Under the pieces are notes generated by a model, which saw only the letters and a program-made list of their open reading frames with translations, had not been told where the DNA came from and did not search any database. From the NCBI RefSeq assembly GCF_035046505.1, contig NC_089823.1, forward strand, positions 37,124,388 to 37,188,387: a DNA stretch of 64,000 nucleotides, given 5' to 3'. The position numbers and the translations under genes are program-made. This document shows, one piece after another, positions 35,336-47,769 of this stretch (the stretch's first letter is position 1; the number at the start of each line of letters is the position of its first letter). This stretch comes from Tiliqua scincoides. Its lineage: Eukaryota > Chordata > Lepidosauria > Squamata > Scincidae.

Positions 35336-36009
35336 CAGGGACTCCAAGAGGAATTTTATCAGGGGATCCAAAGTTTCTTTTGGGCCCCTTTCCAAAAGGG
35401 GAGGATAGCAATGGTGGTGGGCAGAATGGAGGCGAAACAGGGCAGAGGGAGGGTGGTGACAGCTGGAATAATCTTTGGAGCCCAGGTCAATGGATTTCCA
35501 ATGCAGAGCCCAGGTCTACCTGCCTGTACAGTGTTGGCAGCTAGATCTAGTAATACAGAAAACCAAACATACTCTTAAAATCTTTTAAATATAGAAGATC
35601 ATTGCATAAAATTAGTATCATCATATTTAGGCTCACACTAGAATGGAAAGTGTCTTGTGTGGACCAAAACCTACTTCTGCAGCCACTCCTTCCTAGTAAG
35701 TGGATCCAAGCCAAAGAGCTACTCTAGTACGCCAGTTTCCTCCCAGATGTGACAGTGTTAAAGAATGTATGCATTCCTGGGCCCAGTGTATATAGCTTGT
35801 GGCAACAGTTGATATCATGCGCCCAACAGTAGTGCCCCCAGCATCCCATACTGGCAGTGAGTCCAGGTGAGATCAGAAAATGTAAGATTCCAGGAAATAT
35901 CTGATCCCCCCTCATTTGGCTCCTGCATCCCCTTTCTGACCCTGGGACCCTGGGCCAAAGTACAAATTACCCCCTTTACCCCCCCCCCCCACTCATGGGC
36001 CCTGGGCAG
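35336..36009 (-). mobile_element. hAT-type element, uninterrupted copy of 18810-20241
   Basis: In reverse it aligns with both flanks of the LTR inside 18810-20241: GTACTTTGGCCCAGGGTCCC, the CTGGGCCCAGGAATGCATAC block, GTGTGAGCCTAAATATGATG, then CCTTTTGGAAAGGGGCCC near its far end. This copy shows what the other looked like before interruption. Ends are approximate. Confidence 0.65.
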
Positions 36010-36014
36010 AAACA

Positions 36015-36595
36015 TTTCTGGTCATGTGACTTTCCTTATCAAATCAGGGCTGCTGTCCTAAGGATACTGTACTGAGCTCATTGAGAAGTAATTTGCATGG
36101 AACCAGTGGGAATTACTCTAAGTAAGCATGGAGAGCCTCAGGCTGCACATTCTTTTTAAATCAACAGCACAATCCCATCCTCCAATTATGCCTGCAGCAA
36201 GAGGGCAGGATTCCTGCCAAGGCCCCTAGGCTGGGATGGTTGCAATGACATCGTGACGCTATGATATGCAGTGTAGGGATGTCATTGCCCCACTGTCACC
36301 TGGCGTAACTCCAACAGCATAAGGGGGAAGAAATGGGTGCATTTGGGGTGTGTGATTGTGTGATGTCCATCTTGGGGGAGGAGTCAAGGGGTGCTGGCGG
36401 GGTCTACGGTGCGATTCAGGACTGTCCAGTCTATCCCTTGCAGTCGAGAAGAAAGCGGAGCTGCAAAAATGGGTTTTCTGACCCTTTTTAATTTAGTAAT
36501 TCATCTGGTGCCCTGTTCTCTCAAAGGACTCCCCGGGGCATACCCCATTTACAGTGTTCAATAACGTCCAAAACAAAATGCACAAGAAGGGGCCA
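36015..36595. other. Stretch with possible old repeat
   Basis: 36160-36425 has loosely complementary ends (CAGCACAATCCC and GGTGCGATTCAGG), perhaps a worn foldback element, but I cannot confirm it. Confidence 0.25.
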
Positions 36596-36599
36596 GTTA

Positions 36600-37560
36600 T
36601 TTCATGGGTGCCCTCTCAATCACTTCTCACCATGAGTCGTGCCAAGGACGCCGCCGTGTTCTCCTCTGGATGGTAGGTATGCCTTGGTGGTCCCCTTGGA
36701 ACTGGGGCTACCTTTGAGTGGTTTGGGGCTGTGCTCTCGCCCTCCTCTTGCTCCCACAGGTTATCTCCGGCCTGGCTGTCACCGGGTTCCTCATCCTGAC
36801 AGATGGGGAGTAGCCCTCCCCCCAGGGAAGCGAGGTCAGACTGGATGTGCTCCAGGGACTCCCTGCAGTCAGGGCTCTCCAGTAGCCCTGGGAAGGGTCT
36901 CCAGCCTTAGCAAACCAGGCTGCGCCTTGGGTAGGTTCCTCCTTCTCCTTCACTCTTCCTCTTCCTCTTCCTGTAGTCTCTGGGCTCTCCCTGCCTGCAG
37001 CTGCCTCCAGGCTGTGTCTGCCTCCAGTTTGCAGCCTCTCAGGAGGTCAGGCCTTCCTCCACCCTTCTGCCCTTCCTCTCTCCTCCCTGACAGAGCTCAG
37101 GAAGATGCTTCCTCCTCCTGTGGCTGTCAACTCCTTCTTATTCTCCTGGCCAGCCCTTCAAGCCCTGCCTCTTCCTGGTCTCACCTGGGCTTGAGATCTT
37201 GTGGGATCTCAGGCCTTCCTACAGCAGGCCCCACCCTCTCTATTGAAAAGGGTGGCTGCAGCGGGTCTGCCAAGCCGCTTGGGCGACTTGTGCCCTGCCC
37301 AGTGGGGGAGTAGGCTGACTCTGGCTGTAGTCATCTACTCCCTGGGTGGCTCTTCACCCCTCCCAGGTAGCCCCTTGGGAGGTCCCTTGGGCTGGGCTCC
37401 TTCTCCATGAGCTGTGGATTGCTGCTCAGGGTAAGTCCCTGGGTGACAGGTGGGCAGAATCAGGGTGGTGGCCAGGTTCATCTGGATCCTCCCCTCTCCC
37501 AAGCAAGGCCTGACTTTCCCACTGAAGCCTTGCCAGTACAATATTATCAGCAGTGCAACT
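36600..37560 (-). mobile_element. GC-rich block, possible LTR fossil
   Basis: Strongly biased sequence (C/T-rich on plus, G/A-rich on minus) that yields a 224-codon plus frame by composition alone; the translation is low-complexity Ser/Leu/Pro/Cys. On the minus strand a TATA-like GAGAATAAGAAGG follows a purine-rich upstream part, as in the proven solo LTR at 43580. No ends found. Confidence 0.25.
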
Positions 37561-37564
37561 CCTC

Positions 37565-39235
37565 AATGTGGCTTCCAAAACTAATCCCATGAAACGCAGA
37601 AGGTAGTTCTTACAATGCGTATTACCTACCTCGTCTATTTTCAGGGTGGGACACCATGGCTGGCTGGTTCATGAGACAGGGTGAGGCTGTGACCTCAAGC
37701 AGCAAATTGGTAGGGAGCACCACTTCCCTTCTTCCTTTCTGAAGATTGAAGCCAGCGAGCAACAGTTAAAAGTTGTTACCCTAATGCCAGCATTTCCCTT
37801 AAGCCATTTCTGTGCAATGTTGCATATACGCAACAGGGATAAAAAGTATACACTTGTGGGTTGGGCAGAAATGGGTTAAGCCAAGTGCCAGGTGGGAGAG
37901 CTGAAAGAGTGAAAATTGCAGCCTGCCTCAGAAGGTAGGCTGATAAAACCAGAAGAAGATGCATATATTCTGAGGTCTACATAGCCTTTCACTTTCCAGA
38001 TCCCCCCACCTGGAAACACAGAGCAGATGGTGTTGCTATCTTCAGAGCAAGAATGAGGTGGGAAGGTGGATGAAGCTGGGCAGGAAGGGGGGAATGGGGG
38101 CTAGGAGGCTAAGGGAGGGGGTGGATCTAGTGGCCATGGTGCTGCTCACCAGATCCTATCTCCTACAGCAGCAGCCGCCCACCCCTTTCTTTCCTTGGTT
38201 CTGAAGAGACTCACTGCAGAGCAGGAGGCTTACAGAGGTGTAATGGGATTGCCTTCTAAAGCTCCCCCCCCCTGGATCTGCCCCCCCCCATACAGCACAA
38301 CCGCTTTTGCTGCAGCTGCACTGGGGGGGGGGATAAGACTAGGCTATTAGTGACCCATGGAACTTCATGCTGAAAATATGTTCCAATTTCCTAAATGCTC
38401 CTGGGCTGAGAAAAAGGGAAAGGAAATGTTTGGTTCCGAGTGTCATGACATCAGTTTATATTACTGATCTTTTGACAGGTTATGCATTGCAAAATAGGCT
38501 TTGGTCAAGGCCTTCAGCAAGATGAACAATGGTATTCTCATCACAGGTACATAAAAAAAAAGGTATTGAGCTTGTCAGGTGACATTTGTGAAACCAGAAG
38601 GCAGCATCCAGTCATCTGTTTTGCACTAAACAGTTGGCATGAAACATTTTCTGGTTGTGTGTGCATTTTATCTCATGATAAATTAATGAGACAATCTAGG
38701 TTTGGTTTTTTTTTCCCTTTCAGTTTTAGCTTTGGGAGCAATCATTTTCCAATGTAATTCATTCAAAAGGGCTGATGGTTGTGATTATTGCACATAAAAC
38801 ATGTTTCTGTAACCTTCTAATTGCACTCAATTCAAAGACCTGCTTTTTCATCTACCATTAAAACCTTTGTCCTTTATTCTAACTTCTACAAGTACATCCC
38901 TCTTTTGCCTTCCATCCCCTTATCTCCCTCCTCCTTTCACCATATGAAAAAAGCCTCAGTTCAAATCTCTGTCTCCTCAATCATGCCCCCTTCTTCTTAG
39001 GATCAGTTTGTACATGCAGCTACATCACTTGATTGCTCAATAGGATGCACACATTAAAATGTGAACTTAGCTGATTGAAAAAGCATCACAATGGAGGTGA
39101 TGTGAGTCAATAGCAATGGACATTCTGATGGCCTGTTCACATATAGGATGAATATATACATATGAATGAGTTCTTGCTGATAAGCAAGAAATGTGTGTGA
39201 ACAGCCTCAACTGAAAAGCATTATGTCTAAATGAT
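37565..39235. other. Mostly unrecognised stretch
   Basis: C and G runs at 38265-38335. The 38360-38760 part is repeat-free and AT-rich, a plausible non-coding conserved region but unproven. Confidence 0.35.
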
Positions 39236-39239
39236 GCTT

Positions 39240-39400
39240 TACATTGAGGCAGGCCATTAGTTCATCTAAACCAGCACTGCCTGCTCCAACTAGTGGTGGT
39301 CTACTAGGTGTCTACTAGGTCTACTAGGTGCTGGGGCAAAGATCTTTTTCATTACCTGCTACCTGATCCTTTGTTATTGTTAAGTTGCTCTTTTCCCATT
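39240..39400 (-). mobile_element. tRNA-derived SINE, 3' part
   Basis: GAGGCAGGCCATTAGTTCAT, CTAAACCAGCACTGCCTGC and TCATTACCTGCTACCTGATC are the reverse of the 3' body of the tRNA-headed SINE at 28270. It includes a local triplication of TCTACTAGG (39298-39330). Confidence 0.55.
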
Positions 39401-39603
39401 GCTCTCTGAAGCAATGGATATAGGAATGGGGAAAGGGAAAAGCTTATCAGTTATATCTGGCACCGAATCACATTACTAAATCTGATTAAACCTATTCAAT
39501 GAATGGCACTCAAATACCTTCCAGAACTAGCTTGCAGAACTCATTCTAAGAGGAGATAATGAGAAATAATTCACCAGCAGTGGAATTTAGATTTTCTCTA
39601 GAT

Positions 39604-40043
39604 CAGCAGTCCCAAACTTTTCAGTGCTGTGACCCAGTTGGTCCTCTTCAGTGGGTTGTGACGCAGTGCTCCTGGTAGTGCTGCAATACCTTATTGGGGG
39701 GCCTTGGAAGGCCTTTTCAGATCACCTGGGCCTGCGACCCACTCTATTGGACTATGAGGGCCTCATGATGGGCCGCAAAAGCAACCAGAAACAACTTCTA
39801 GTCAAATCAGAAGTGTCTACAAACCAGAAATTGCTTCCAATTGCTTTCATGGCCATTCTGAGGCCCACAGAAGCCAATAGTGGGAGTCGTGAGCCTGACG
39901 TAACCCGGAAGAGGTCTCTGGGACCTCCCATTGCAGCACTACCAGGAGCATCGCGTTGGCCCCAGCATACTTGGGGTCATGACCCATTGCACATGGGCCT
40001 GTGACCCACCAGTGAGCTGTGACCCACAGTTTGGGAAATGCTG
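39604..40043. mobile_element. hAT-type element, 440 bp
   Basis: The ends CAGCAGTCCCAAACTTTTCA and ACAGTTTGGGAAATGCTG are inverted. Inner pairs include GACCCAGT and GTGACCCAC. No 8-bp duplication is visible, so it is old or the ends are off by a few bases. Confidence 0.6.
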
Positions 40044-40049
40044 TAATTG

Positions 40050-42240
40050 TACTCCTTCCCAGTATCATGGTAATCTTAGTCATCTCTTGATGCTTTCTCT
40101 CTGTGCAAAACTCTGGTAGAGCATATGCTATTGAATTTCACCAGCTTCTGGATTTAGCTTCCAGAAAACATTGGACCATAAGAGAATTATTAATTCAAGG
40201 ACATCAAGAAAAAGCAATGCAAATGTGAAGACATCAATTGCTTTGGCTTCCCACTGGATTTTCCAAAACCACAGATCAGCTGCCATCACAACTGTTAGAA
40301 ACTTCTGGGATTATCTTGGCTGTCCCACAAAAACACATTAGAAATAATCTCTCAAATTCTGAGTCGATCTTTGGTACCCGCAGGTCGACAGTCAAAGCCT
40401 TGATTAATGTCATTATATTGTTGTGAATCAGGGAGCATTGCATCGGGGACTTCATCCGTCACCACAGTCGCTGGAGCTGCCCTTTGCTGCCCTTTGTGAA
40501 AATTAGACTTAGCACAGCAAGTCACCTTTAATGTGGAAACCTTAACGAATGAATAGCTCTCTGGCTGCATGTATGAGGGCAGGGACAGAGCCCTTGACTA
40601 GCAGCAGGAAGAAGAATTCTATTTGTTTTCATTATGCCAAAAGCCATCTCAATAACAGGAGCATGTTCTTGCTATTGCACTGGGAGAAACTAAAGAAGTG
40701 CATATCACACAAGAAAACTGCTGCGATGTTCAGAAAGAATACCTGGAACCTATTTTCTGAGTAGATCACAGATCTTTTTGGCCATTGTCCATTCTCCCTC
40801 TCTCTACTGCATCAACCAGCATTTTTGGTTATTTTATTGGTGGACAAAAATCCATTGTTCACCATTCAGTGGCTGTGATAGGGACATAGATCTCCATGCA
40901 TGCAGGGACTTATAGCCCAATCCTAATGAACTTTTCAGGGTCGATGTAGCAATGCCAAGGTTTATAACGGGGGCACTTTCCAAGTCACCAAACCACCCTT
41001 TCGTGACTCTAAATGACCCAAGTTGAGTAACCCCCTTTAAAAAGCCTGCCGTGGCTCCAAGGAAAAAACAGGACTGCTTCTGGTGTGTGTGTGTGAGAGA
41101 GTTCTCTTTAAACATGCCTCTGCTGCCACGTCCCATTTGTAAACAGAGCTGGAGGGAATAGGAGAGAGTGCAAGAAAGTGGAGACAGAAAATGCAAGAGG
41201 AAGGGGGGCACAGGGAGCAGCTGTGAGGCTTACCAGGATGACACAATGTTTGGCAGCTCTACTCAGAAGTAGTCCCACTGTAGCCAGTAATTCAATGAGG
41301 CTCCCTTCTCCCAAGTAACAACGGAGGTTACAGCAGCCATGCCGTTGGCAAGCATGATCGCTGCAAACTGCCTCCCTCCCCCTCCCTGGGCTTCTCCAGC
41401 CAATTGTAAGGCAAGAACTTCTGCTCTCCCTCAGCCAAAGAAAATATCAGAATGCCCATCCTTTGTCCAATGAGCATTGGTTCCTTCCTTCCTATCAGAG
41501 ATAGGCAAGAAAGCACACTCCTGCTTCCTCCACTCCTGCTGAGATGCAAAAGTTTACAAATTGGACGCAAAAGCAAACATTAAACCTTCCCTGCCTCCTG
41601 GCTGGAACATCCCTGCTGTTCGCCAGGTCTGAATGATGGTCCCATGAGGTCTTTCATGCTGCAAAAACAGTAAGCAAGCACACCCAGACACAGATGGATT
41701 CGAGTCTGCATGAGTGAGGAGGAGTGGCAAGTCAAGGGGCCCTTGACTTGAGTGTTTTTCTGAGTCTTCCACACACGCAACTTGAGTGTAAACGAGCCAG
41801 TGAAAAGCGCTGATTTTTGTGACTCCGAGTCAAGTCACCTGACTCGATTTCCCATCCCAGCCCTTCGTATGCACTGCCAGTCAAAACCTCTGGCAGACTT
41901 CCTGACTCTATGAATCCCAGCAGCTCTTATAGCAAACAATGCAGGAGATTTCCTCTGGGGTTTTGCCCCTCTGAGGGCAAGAAACTAACTGGTGTGCCCA
42001 TATCATATGATTCCCCACTCCAGCTTTCACAGGGTAGTTCTTCCCCATGTTCTGCTTCTCCAGTATTCAGCCAAGAAAGTGGAGTTCTCCTAACATGAAA
42101 CACTTTAGATAGGATGTCTTTCTCCACCCCAGTTTCTTACAAGGATGTTTCCGAAAAATTAAGTGAGGTTGGCATCTCACTGCTGCAACCCACTGACCAA
42201 ATCAATCACTGTGCACAGTATAACAGCCAGCATTCAGTAC
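40050..42240. other. Mostly unrecognised stretch
   Basis: A GCCCAATCC-family fragment lies near 40916-40985 and a palindrome-family fragment near 41258-41290 (CTCTACTCAGAAGTAG). A TG dinucleotide run at 41080-41093. No supportable genes. Confidence 0.35.
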
Positions 42241-42244
42241 ATGC

Positions 42245-42690
42245 CTCTGCTTCCCTCTGGGACTCAGAGCAGAGGATGGGAGGTGGTTGCAGCACCCGCC
42301 TCTGCTTCTTGACCTTCTCCAGCCTCCAAGGGCTCTGGAGGCTTTCTTCTACCCAACCTCCAGCCCTTTCTCAGCCCTGGCTCTCTCTTTATATTCCCCT
42401 GGCTGGTCCCTTCCTCCTTCCTTGTTCCACCTACCTGGCCTGATGGCCCACTGGCTGGTGGGGAGGCTCCCACAACCACTTGCTGCCCCTTGTCTGTTCG
42501 GGCCTTTCTCAACCTGTACCTGCTCCAGTGCCCACCAGGCAGACTGCTCCCTGGATGGGGCAACTCCAGCCCTGGGCACCCTGCACATGAAGAACATTGG
42601 GTCATGCTCATCAACTGCCTTATGCTGGCTGAGAGAAAATGCAGAATCTCTTGAAGTGTCCAAGCCACTAATCAAACTCTGAAATGCACA
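42245..42690 (-). mobile_element. GC-rich block, possible LTR fossil
   Basis: On the minus strand a TATA-like GGAATATAAAGAGAG is flanked by purine-rich sequence, as in the solo LTR at 43580. Overlapping frames of 108-134 codons come from this composition. Ends not found. Confidence 0.25.
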
Positions 42691-43539
42691 CTTGAACTAT
42701 TGGTAATCAAGGCAGGCTGAGTAAAGGCACAAAGAATAGTTGCTTCTTTCCTGATTAGCTCCACTTTTTCAGGCACTAATAAACAGGAGTTACACCTCCC
42801 ATGAGGGTTGGAAGAAATCCTAAAGCTCCTTGCTTTTTATTTGTTACACCTGGATCTCTTCCAGATTTCTGATTAATCCTGAAGATTCAGAATCTTTGGC
42901 AATGGAGCACTGAAAATGAGAGGAAAAACAGAATGCAATCTATTGAAGGCAACTTGAAATATCAGGTAGGATATATTGAAACTAATGTACCCCTCAGGAC
43001 AGATGAATGGCATTTCTGCAGATCCAGGAGCATTTTAAAAAATTTGTCCTGACATAGCAGGGATTCATAATGAGCCCATAAGCAGCCATACTCAGGATTC
43101 TTTCAGGCAGAAGGGGACAAGGTGATGTTTTCCAAGTCTCACACGGTGATTCTCAACCCGGTGTTCTGACAAAATGGTGGTCCTGAACAAGGCAAAAACT
43201 CCCTTGAAGAGGAAGACAAGTAACGTGTAAGCAGCATGCAGACTGAATAGTATTTCCTATTTCTATCGCACCATCAATGTGTGCTGCACTGTGCAATCAA
43301 GGAGTGGACAGGTCTCTGCCCTGAGGGGCTCATAACTGAGGGATAGAAAGGGGGGATGATGTCAGGATAAAGAGGGAAGAAGACGTGGTTATATCATGTA
43401 CTTAGTGCTGGTAGGGTAAGATGACTGGGGGTTGCTTGTTTCATTCCTTTTCCAGGAGCCTTTGTCTACCCACACAGCTGATTTGGGAAGGAGATGGGTA
43501 AGAATGAGGGAGGTGGAACAGGCTGGAAGGTGGTGGTAT

Positions 43540-44285
43540 TGGCTGCAGTACCACCACTGATATCCAGTAAATAGGGGATTGTCAGGGATCAAGCCCTTGT
43601 CTGACCCCCACCTTACCTGGCTGCAGGCCAGGGACAGAACTGCCAGGCCACAGAGCCGCCGCCACCACCTCGCCAGCTGACCAGGCGAGACACAGGACAG
43701 CTGGGTGGAAGAGACAGCCCCCCCCCTCACCTGACTGTAGCAGGGCAGGATCACCATTAACCACCAGAGAGACTAGGGTTGGGGCCCCTTTAAGCCTGGA
43801 GAGGGAGGAAGAGGAGGAGCCGAAGGTGTGGCTGGGGAGGATAAAAGTAGGGAAGCCGGTGATAACAGGCAGTTCTGGAGAGGTTAGGCAGGAGCTCAAA
43901 CCCTGCCTGAAGACCAAGGGCCTCAGGTCTTGTCTCCAGGGAGGAGGACAAGGGTGTCATGAACCCCCTCCCCCTGGTTTGGTCTGAGGCTTCCCCTGCA
44001 GGGAACCCCAGAGAGGCAGACACACCCGCCCAGGGGACACCAAGAGACCAACCAGCTGACCCTCAGCACCCTGCTGGGTGACCCCCCTTCACGGACATCC
44101 CTCACAGGGATATCCACTAAAATTAAGTGCTGGTAGAGTTAGAAAAGACAAAAGAAAATATTTCTTCACCCAGTGTATAATTAGTCTGTAGAACTTATCA
44201 CCACAGGATGTGGTGAGGGCGCCTGAAGGCCTAGGTGCTTCAAAAGGGGATTAGACAGACTTATGGAGGAAAAGTCCACCACAAA
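43540..44285 (+). mobile_element. CR1-like LINE fragment split by a solo LTR
   Basis: CCAGTAAATAGGGGAT (to 43579) and ATCCACTAAAATTAAG (from 44110) join to match the continuous CCAGAACCAGGGGACATCC run of the 55.5 kb copy. The right part continues through AAGAAAATATTTCTTCACCC and CACAGGATGTGGTGAGG. Confidence 0.7.
43580..44106 (+). mobile_element. Solo LTR fossil, 527 bp
   Basis: Starts TGTCAGGGATC and ends CCCTCACA (TG...CA). It is flanked by a perfect 5-bp duplication GGGAT (43575-43579, 44107-44111) and has a TATA-like GGATAAAAG at about 43839. The 5-bp duplication fits Gypsy-type or some endogenous retroviral LTRs; family not determined. No internal region remains. Younger than the CR1-like repeat it splits. 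Confidence 0.8.
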
Positions 44286-44289
44286 TGTT

Positions 44290-45385
44290 CCCTTTCACAG
44301 AAATGACCTCTGAAACTGCCTCCCTGCAGGATGCAGCACATGCTCCTGTAGGGGGCTGTATCTACAGGGGAGGAAAGAATTGGGACCTTAGTCAGGGGTC
44401 ATCCTTGACTACTAGATGCTTCCAGATGAGGTTAAAGAGGACCTCAGCTTGCTGAGAATGGCCAGGCATGTTGCAGCAGTCTGCTCAGCATGAACTGTCT
44501 TGATAAGGGACAGAAGGGTTATGCTGCAGAGGCGCAATATCTCTGCACTTTGCTCTTCATGTGCAGAGGGAGCAGGACCAGGGCTTGCATTAAGTATTCG
44601 CGTAACACTTTTCTGTGACCCCAGTTCTGATTCCTGTCTAATTGCTTCCTTCCTGTCAACATGTATCTGCAATGTGTCTCTCTTTGTAGTGGATTTGGGG
44701 GGGGGGGGAGGGATTCCATCCTTCCTTCTCTGAGCCATCTGTTATCATCTATATTCTGTAATTCTCTCTCTCTCTCTGCACAGCCTCTCCATATGTGTAG
44801 TGCTGGAAAATATGTCAGTTATAGGTTTTCTTCGGTCTCCAAGAAATCCTTCTGAGGCTCCAGCATTCTTAAATATAGCAACTATGAATAATAGATGCAG
44901 TTCAGAGATCATGCTCCTGGATTACATGCAGTTCCAAAACACTGAATTCTTCACCTCATTTTTCTGGTCAACATGAAACTGATATGCAACAGGTGATAGA
45001 GATGCACTCATGTAAATTCTTATTCTTTCAAAGGAAGGAATTCTGCCTCTAGTTTACTAATAAGCCCACAGACCAGTCTTTTTTCCTTAAAAAACAACTC
45101 TGGGCCTACAAACAAGGATGTGTGGCGTGTAACCCAGAAATCAATATCACCTTGGTGAATCTCAGGGATGGAGAACCTGAGATATAGTTTTTCCCTTCCT
45201 CTTAGCTTCTATCACATTTTCATGTTGTCTGCCTTCCTCTCCGGTGCTGCAAACAGACTGTCGTGTGATTCATCACCAGCATGTTCTTCTTTCTCACGAT
45301 GTCATTTCTACAAGCTCATCAGTCACATAAAGCTGGAAGAACGATCACACCTGGAAATCAATTTAGAATCTCGGGATACGTATAG
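44290..45385. other. Stretch without recognised features
   Basis: G-run at 44697-44708 and CT-run at 44763-44778. Nothing else recognised. Confidence 0.4.
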
Positions 45386-45388
45386 GTT

Positions 45389-45491
45389 TTTAGATTGTGA
45401 GCCCTTTTGGGACAGGGAGCCATTTAGTTATTTGATTTTTCTCTGTAAACCACTTTGTGAACTTTTAGTTGAAAAGCGGTATATAAATACT

Positions 45492-45528
<37 letters not shown>

Positions 45529-45530
45529 GG
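45389..45530 (+). mobile_element. L2-type tail with (AAT)n
   Basis: GATTGTGAGCCCTTTTGGGA to GCGGTATATAAATACTGTTA, then about 11 AAT units. Nearly identical to 28108-28222. Confidence 0.7.
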
Positions 45531-46029
45531 TACCCTTGCAGATTGGTCCAGAGAAAAATGTCAGCAGGAGGTAAGAGAGATCATTGAAATGAGACAATCA
45601 ACTCTGGAAGTAGCCAAGTGAGAGAGAGGAACAGTACTGGCTTTGAGTGTTTCAGAAAGAAGCTCAAGAGACTGGCAATCGGCCCATCATTGCCTATATT
45701 TGCTACATCCACATGCAGATGCCAAAAGCCATAAAGCAAAAACAAGCAAACAAAAAAAGTGGGGACAATTCACATGAAAAAACCTGTATGCTGAAAATGT
45801 GACTTGAATGCCTTCTCACTTGCCCATGTTAAAATGGAGGAAGACATTTTGGCTGTCCGAAATTAAATGAACAGTCTTGACTCAGTTCAGTTGCCATCGG
45901 TCTTGAATATGTGGTCCTTGAATATGTGGAAAGGATAGTAACATTAATTGAGCTGTATCCATCACTGAAGTACCCATGTCCAATATGCACAATGGTCTTC
46001 ATTCTTCATTTCTCCAGGAGCTCAGGCTC

Positions 46030-46295
46030 ATCATTATAAGGAAAGCCCTGCTGGGTGAGGCCTATGTAATCCAGCATTCAGTGATCCACCAGCTGCCTCT
46101 GAGAAGCCCCACAAGCAGGAGAGAAAGACTTTTCTCCCATCATTGCTCACCTGCATCTGGTATTTGGGGGCTGCTGGATTCATACTGCTGGACACAGCAC
46201 ATCATCATCACAACCAAAAGTCTTTGATAGACCTGCTCTGAATGAATTTGTTCAGTCCTCTTTGAAAGCCACCCAAGCTAGTAGCCATCACCACA
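46030..46295 (-). mobile_element. CR1-like LINE 3' fragment, diverged
   Basis: GGAAAGCCCTGCTGGGTGAG and TGAATTTGTTCAGTCCTCTT match 15712-16041 in order and orientation. Confidence 0.55.
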
Positions 46296-46299
46296 TCTG

Positions 46300-47305
46300 G
46301 GTAGATCGGGCTGTTTGTCAAAAGACGAAGCTATTCGTTGCTGCCTGTAGCTACGGAGTTGCACCTGATCTTTTGGTTGACTCAAAAATTGTGGACCTTC
46401 AGAAAAGGTCCTCAGACTTGGCTGCTCCCATTTCACTTCTGAGGGTCACCTTTGCACCAAAGGTCCACTATATATTTCTCAGTCATGCATCAAGAGAGCA
46501 CAAAATTAGGGGCAATAGATTGTATGGAGTTTTTATTACCCAAGAACACTTTTCAAAACCACATCCGTTTCCACCACTCCAATAGAGGAGTTATTACAAG
46601 TCATTTGGCAGGCAATAGCTGGCAATTAGATGAATAATTTTTTTCCCCTCCAGTCATGGCTGGATCCTGTAACAGTATTGATGATTGGGTGAATTATGCC
46701 TCTGGCAGGCTTGACAACTATAATGGCTTTCTCACGATTTTGTGGTTTCTACAGGGTTTCCTTAAAGACTAACATTTCAAGAAAGCCAATATTGAAACTA
46801 TTTCTCTCCAGCCTCTCAATCAACTGAAGCAACAACCAAAGCAATACAACAGAGCAACTGAAACGCAATATAAAAAATGTAAACGGCTCGCCACAGATCT
46901 CAAAAAAGTTTGGCATCACAGGCATGCCAAGCCAGCTACCTAAATGTCTGCACATTTTACATTGTGAAATCCTCTGTTCCTTGCTAAGCTACTGAAAATA
47001 GTAGGATAAATATTTCTGTGTCTTAATATGCATAAATGGCTAAGAAGGATGAAATGATGACGTTAAATGGAGGCCATCAAAAGAATTCTACAAAGCTTTT
47101 TGCGAGCACTTCATACTTGGGGGAAAAAAAATTACTGTCTTTAAAGCTGAGCTTACATGTAATGAAGGGAATGCTGTATTATCTGATATGTCTGCGATAG
47201 TTTGCTTCAACTACAGTTAATCACACCCTTGGGTGAGTTATCTGAGATACATATGACTGCCAAAGAGAAAAGTGTTACTATCGCAAGGCTGATAAAATAA
47301 GACAT
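46300..47305. other. Repeat-free stretch, possibly with conserved non-coding sequence
   Basis: 46590-46760 (GGCAATAGCTGGCAATTAGA; ACAACTATAATGGC) has the repeat-free, homeodomain-word-rich look of vertebrate non-coding conserved DNA. Unproven. Confidence 0.3.
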
Positions 47306-47310
47306 TAACA

Positions 47311-47767
47311 GCCCAAACCTACCTAAACTGCTGCATGGTGATGTAGCAGCACCAGCCTCTACTGCATCTCCATGGGGGGGGGGGGAACTCTCTTCCAGGT
47401 AAGGGGACTATGGGGAACTTGAACCTGCACGAGTGATATTGCTAGTAAGTCTGCATTGTTCCATACAGGTGGATCAAGCCAAGGAAAGGGCTCAGAATTT
47501 AGCATGTGCCATGGTTGCTGATTCTGCCCCCCCCTCCTGGGCCCAATCCATCCATCCCCAGCCCCAGCTCCTTCCCATTCCGCCCATCCCCTGCCAGGTT
47601 TCACCCACTTCCCCTGCCCTGTTTCATCCCCTCTGCTAGGCTTAACTGCTCCAGCAGGCCTCCTGATGTCTGCAAGCGTGCATGGGAAAACTCTAGCCTT
47701 CTCACATGAGTGCTCATGCTGGCCAAACATGCATTCTGCTGGTGCACTTTTTAGATAGGTTTGGGCC
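47311..47767. repeat. Foldback element, about 457 bp
   Basis: It starts GCCCAAACCTACCTAAAC and ends TTTTTAGATAGGTTTGGGCC, an inverted pair. It shares internal sequence with 4800-4905. The frames inside arise from the C-rich centre. Confidence 0.6.
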
Positions 47768-47769
47768 AT

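Noticed and set aside
36639-37313. 224-codon plus-strand open frame, among the longest in the window
   Set aside because: Composition artefact: Ser/Leu/Pro/Cys-rich translation of a C/T-rich block, no domain, no conserved-looking core.
40238-40570. Possible exon near 40.3-40.5 kb
   Set aside because: Short opposing frames with no splice signals or family resemblance.
42287-42682. 131-codon frame as a host exon
   Set aside because: GC-rich, overlapping frames on both strands, no domain.
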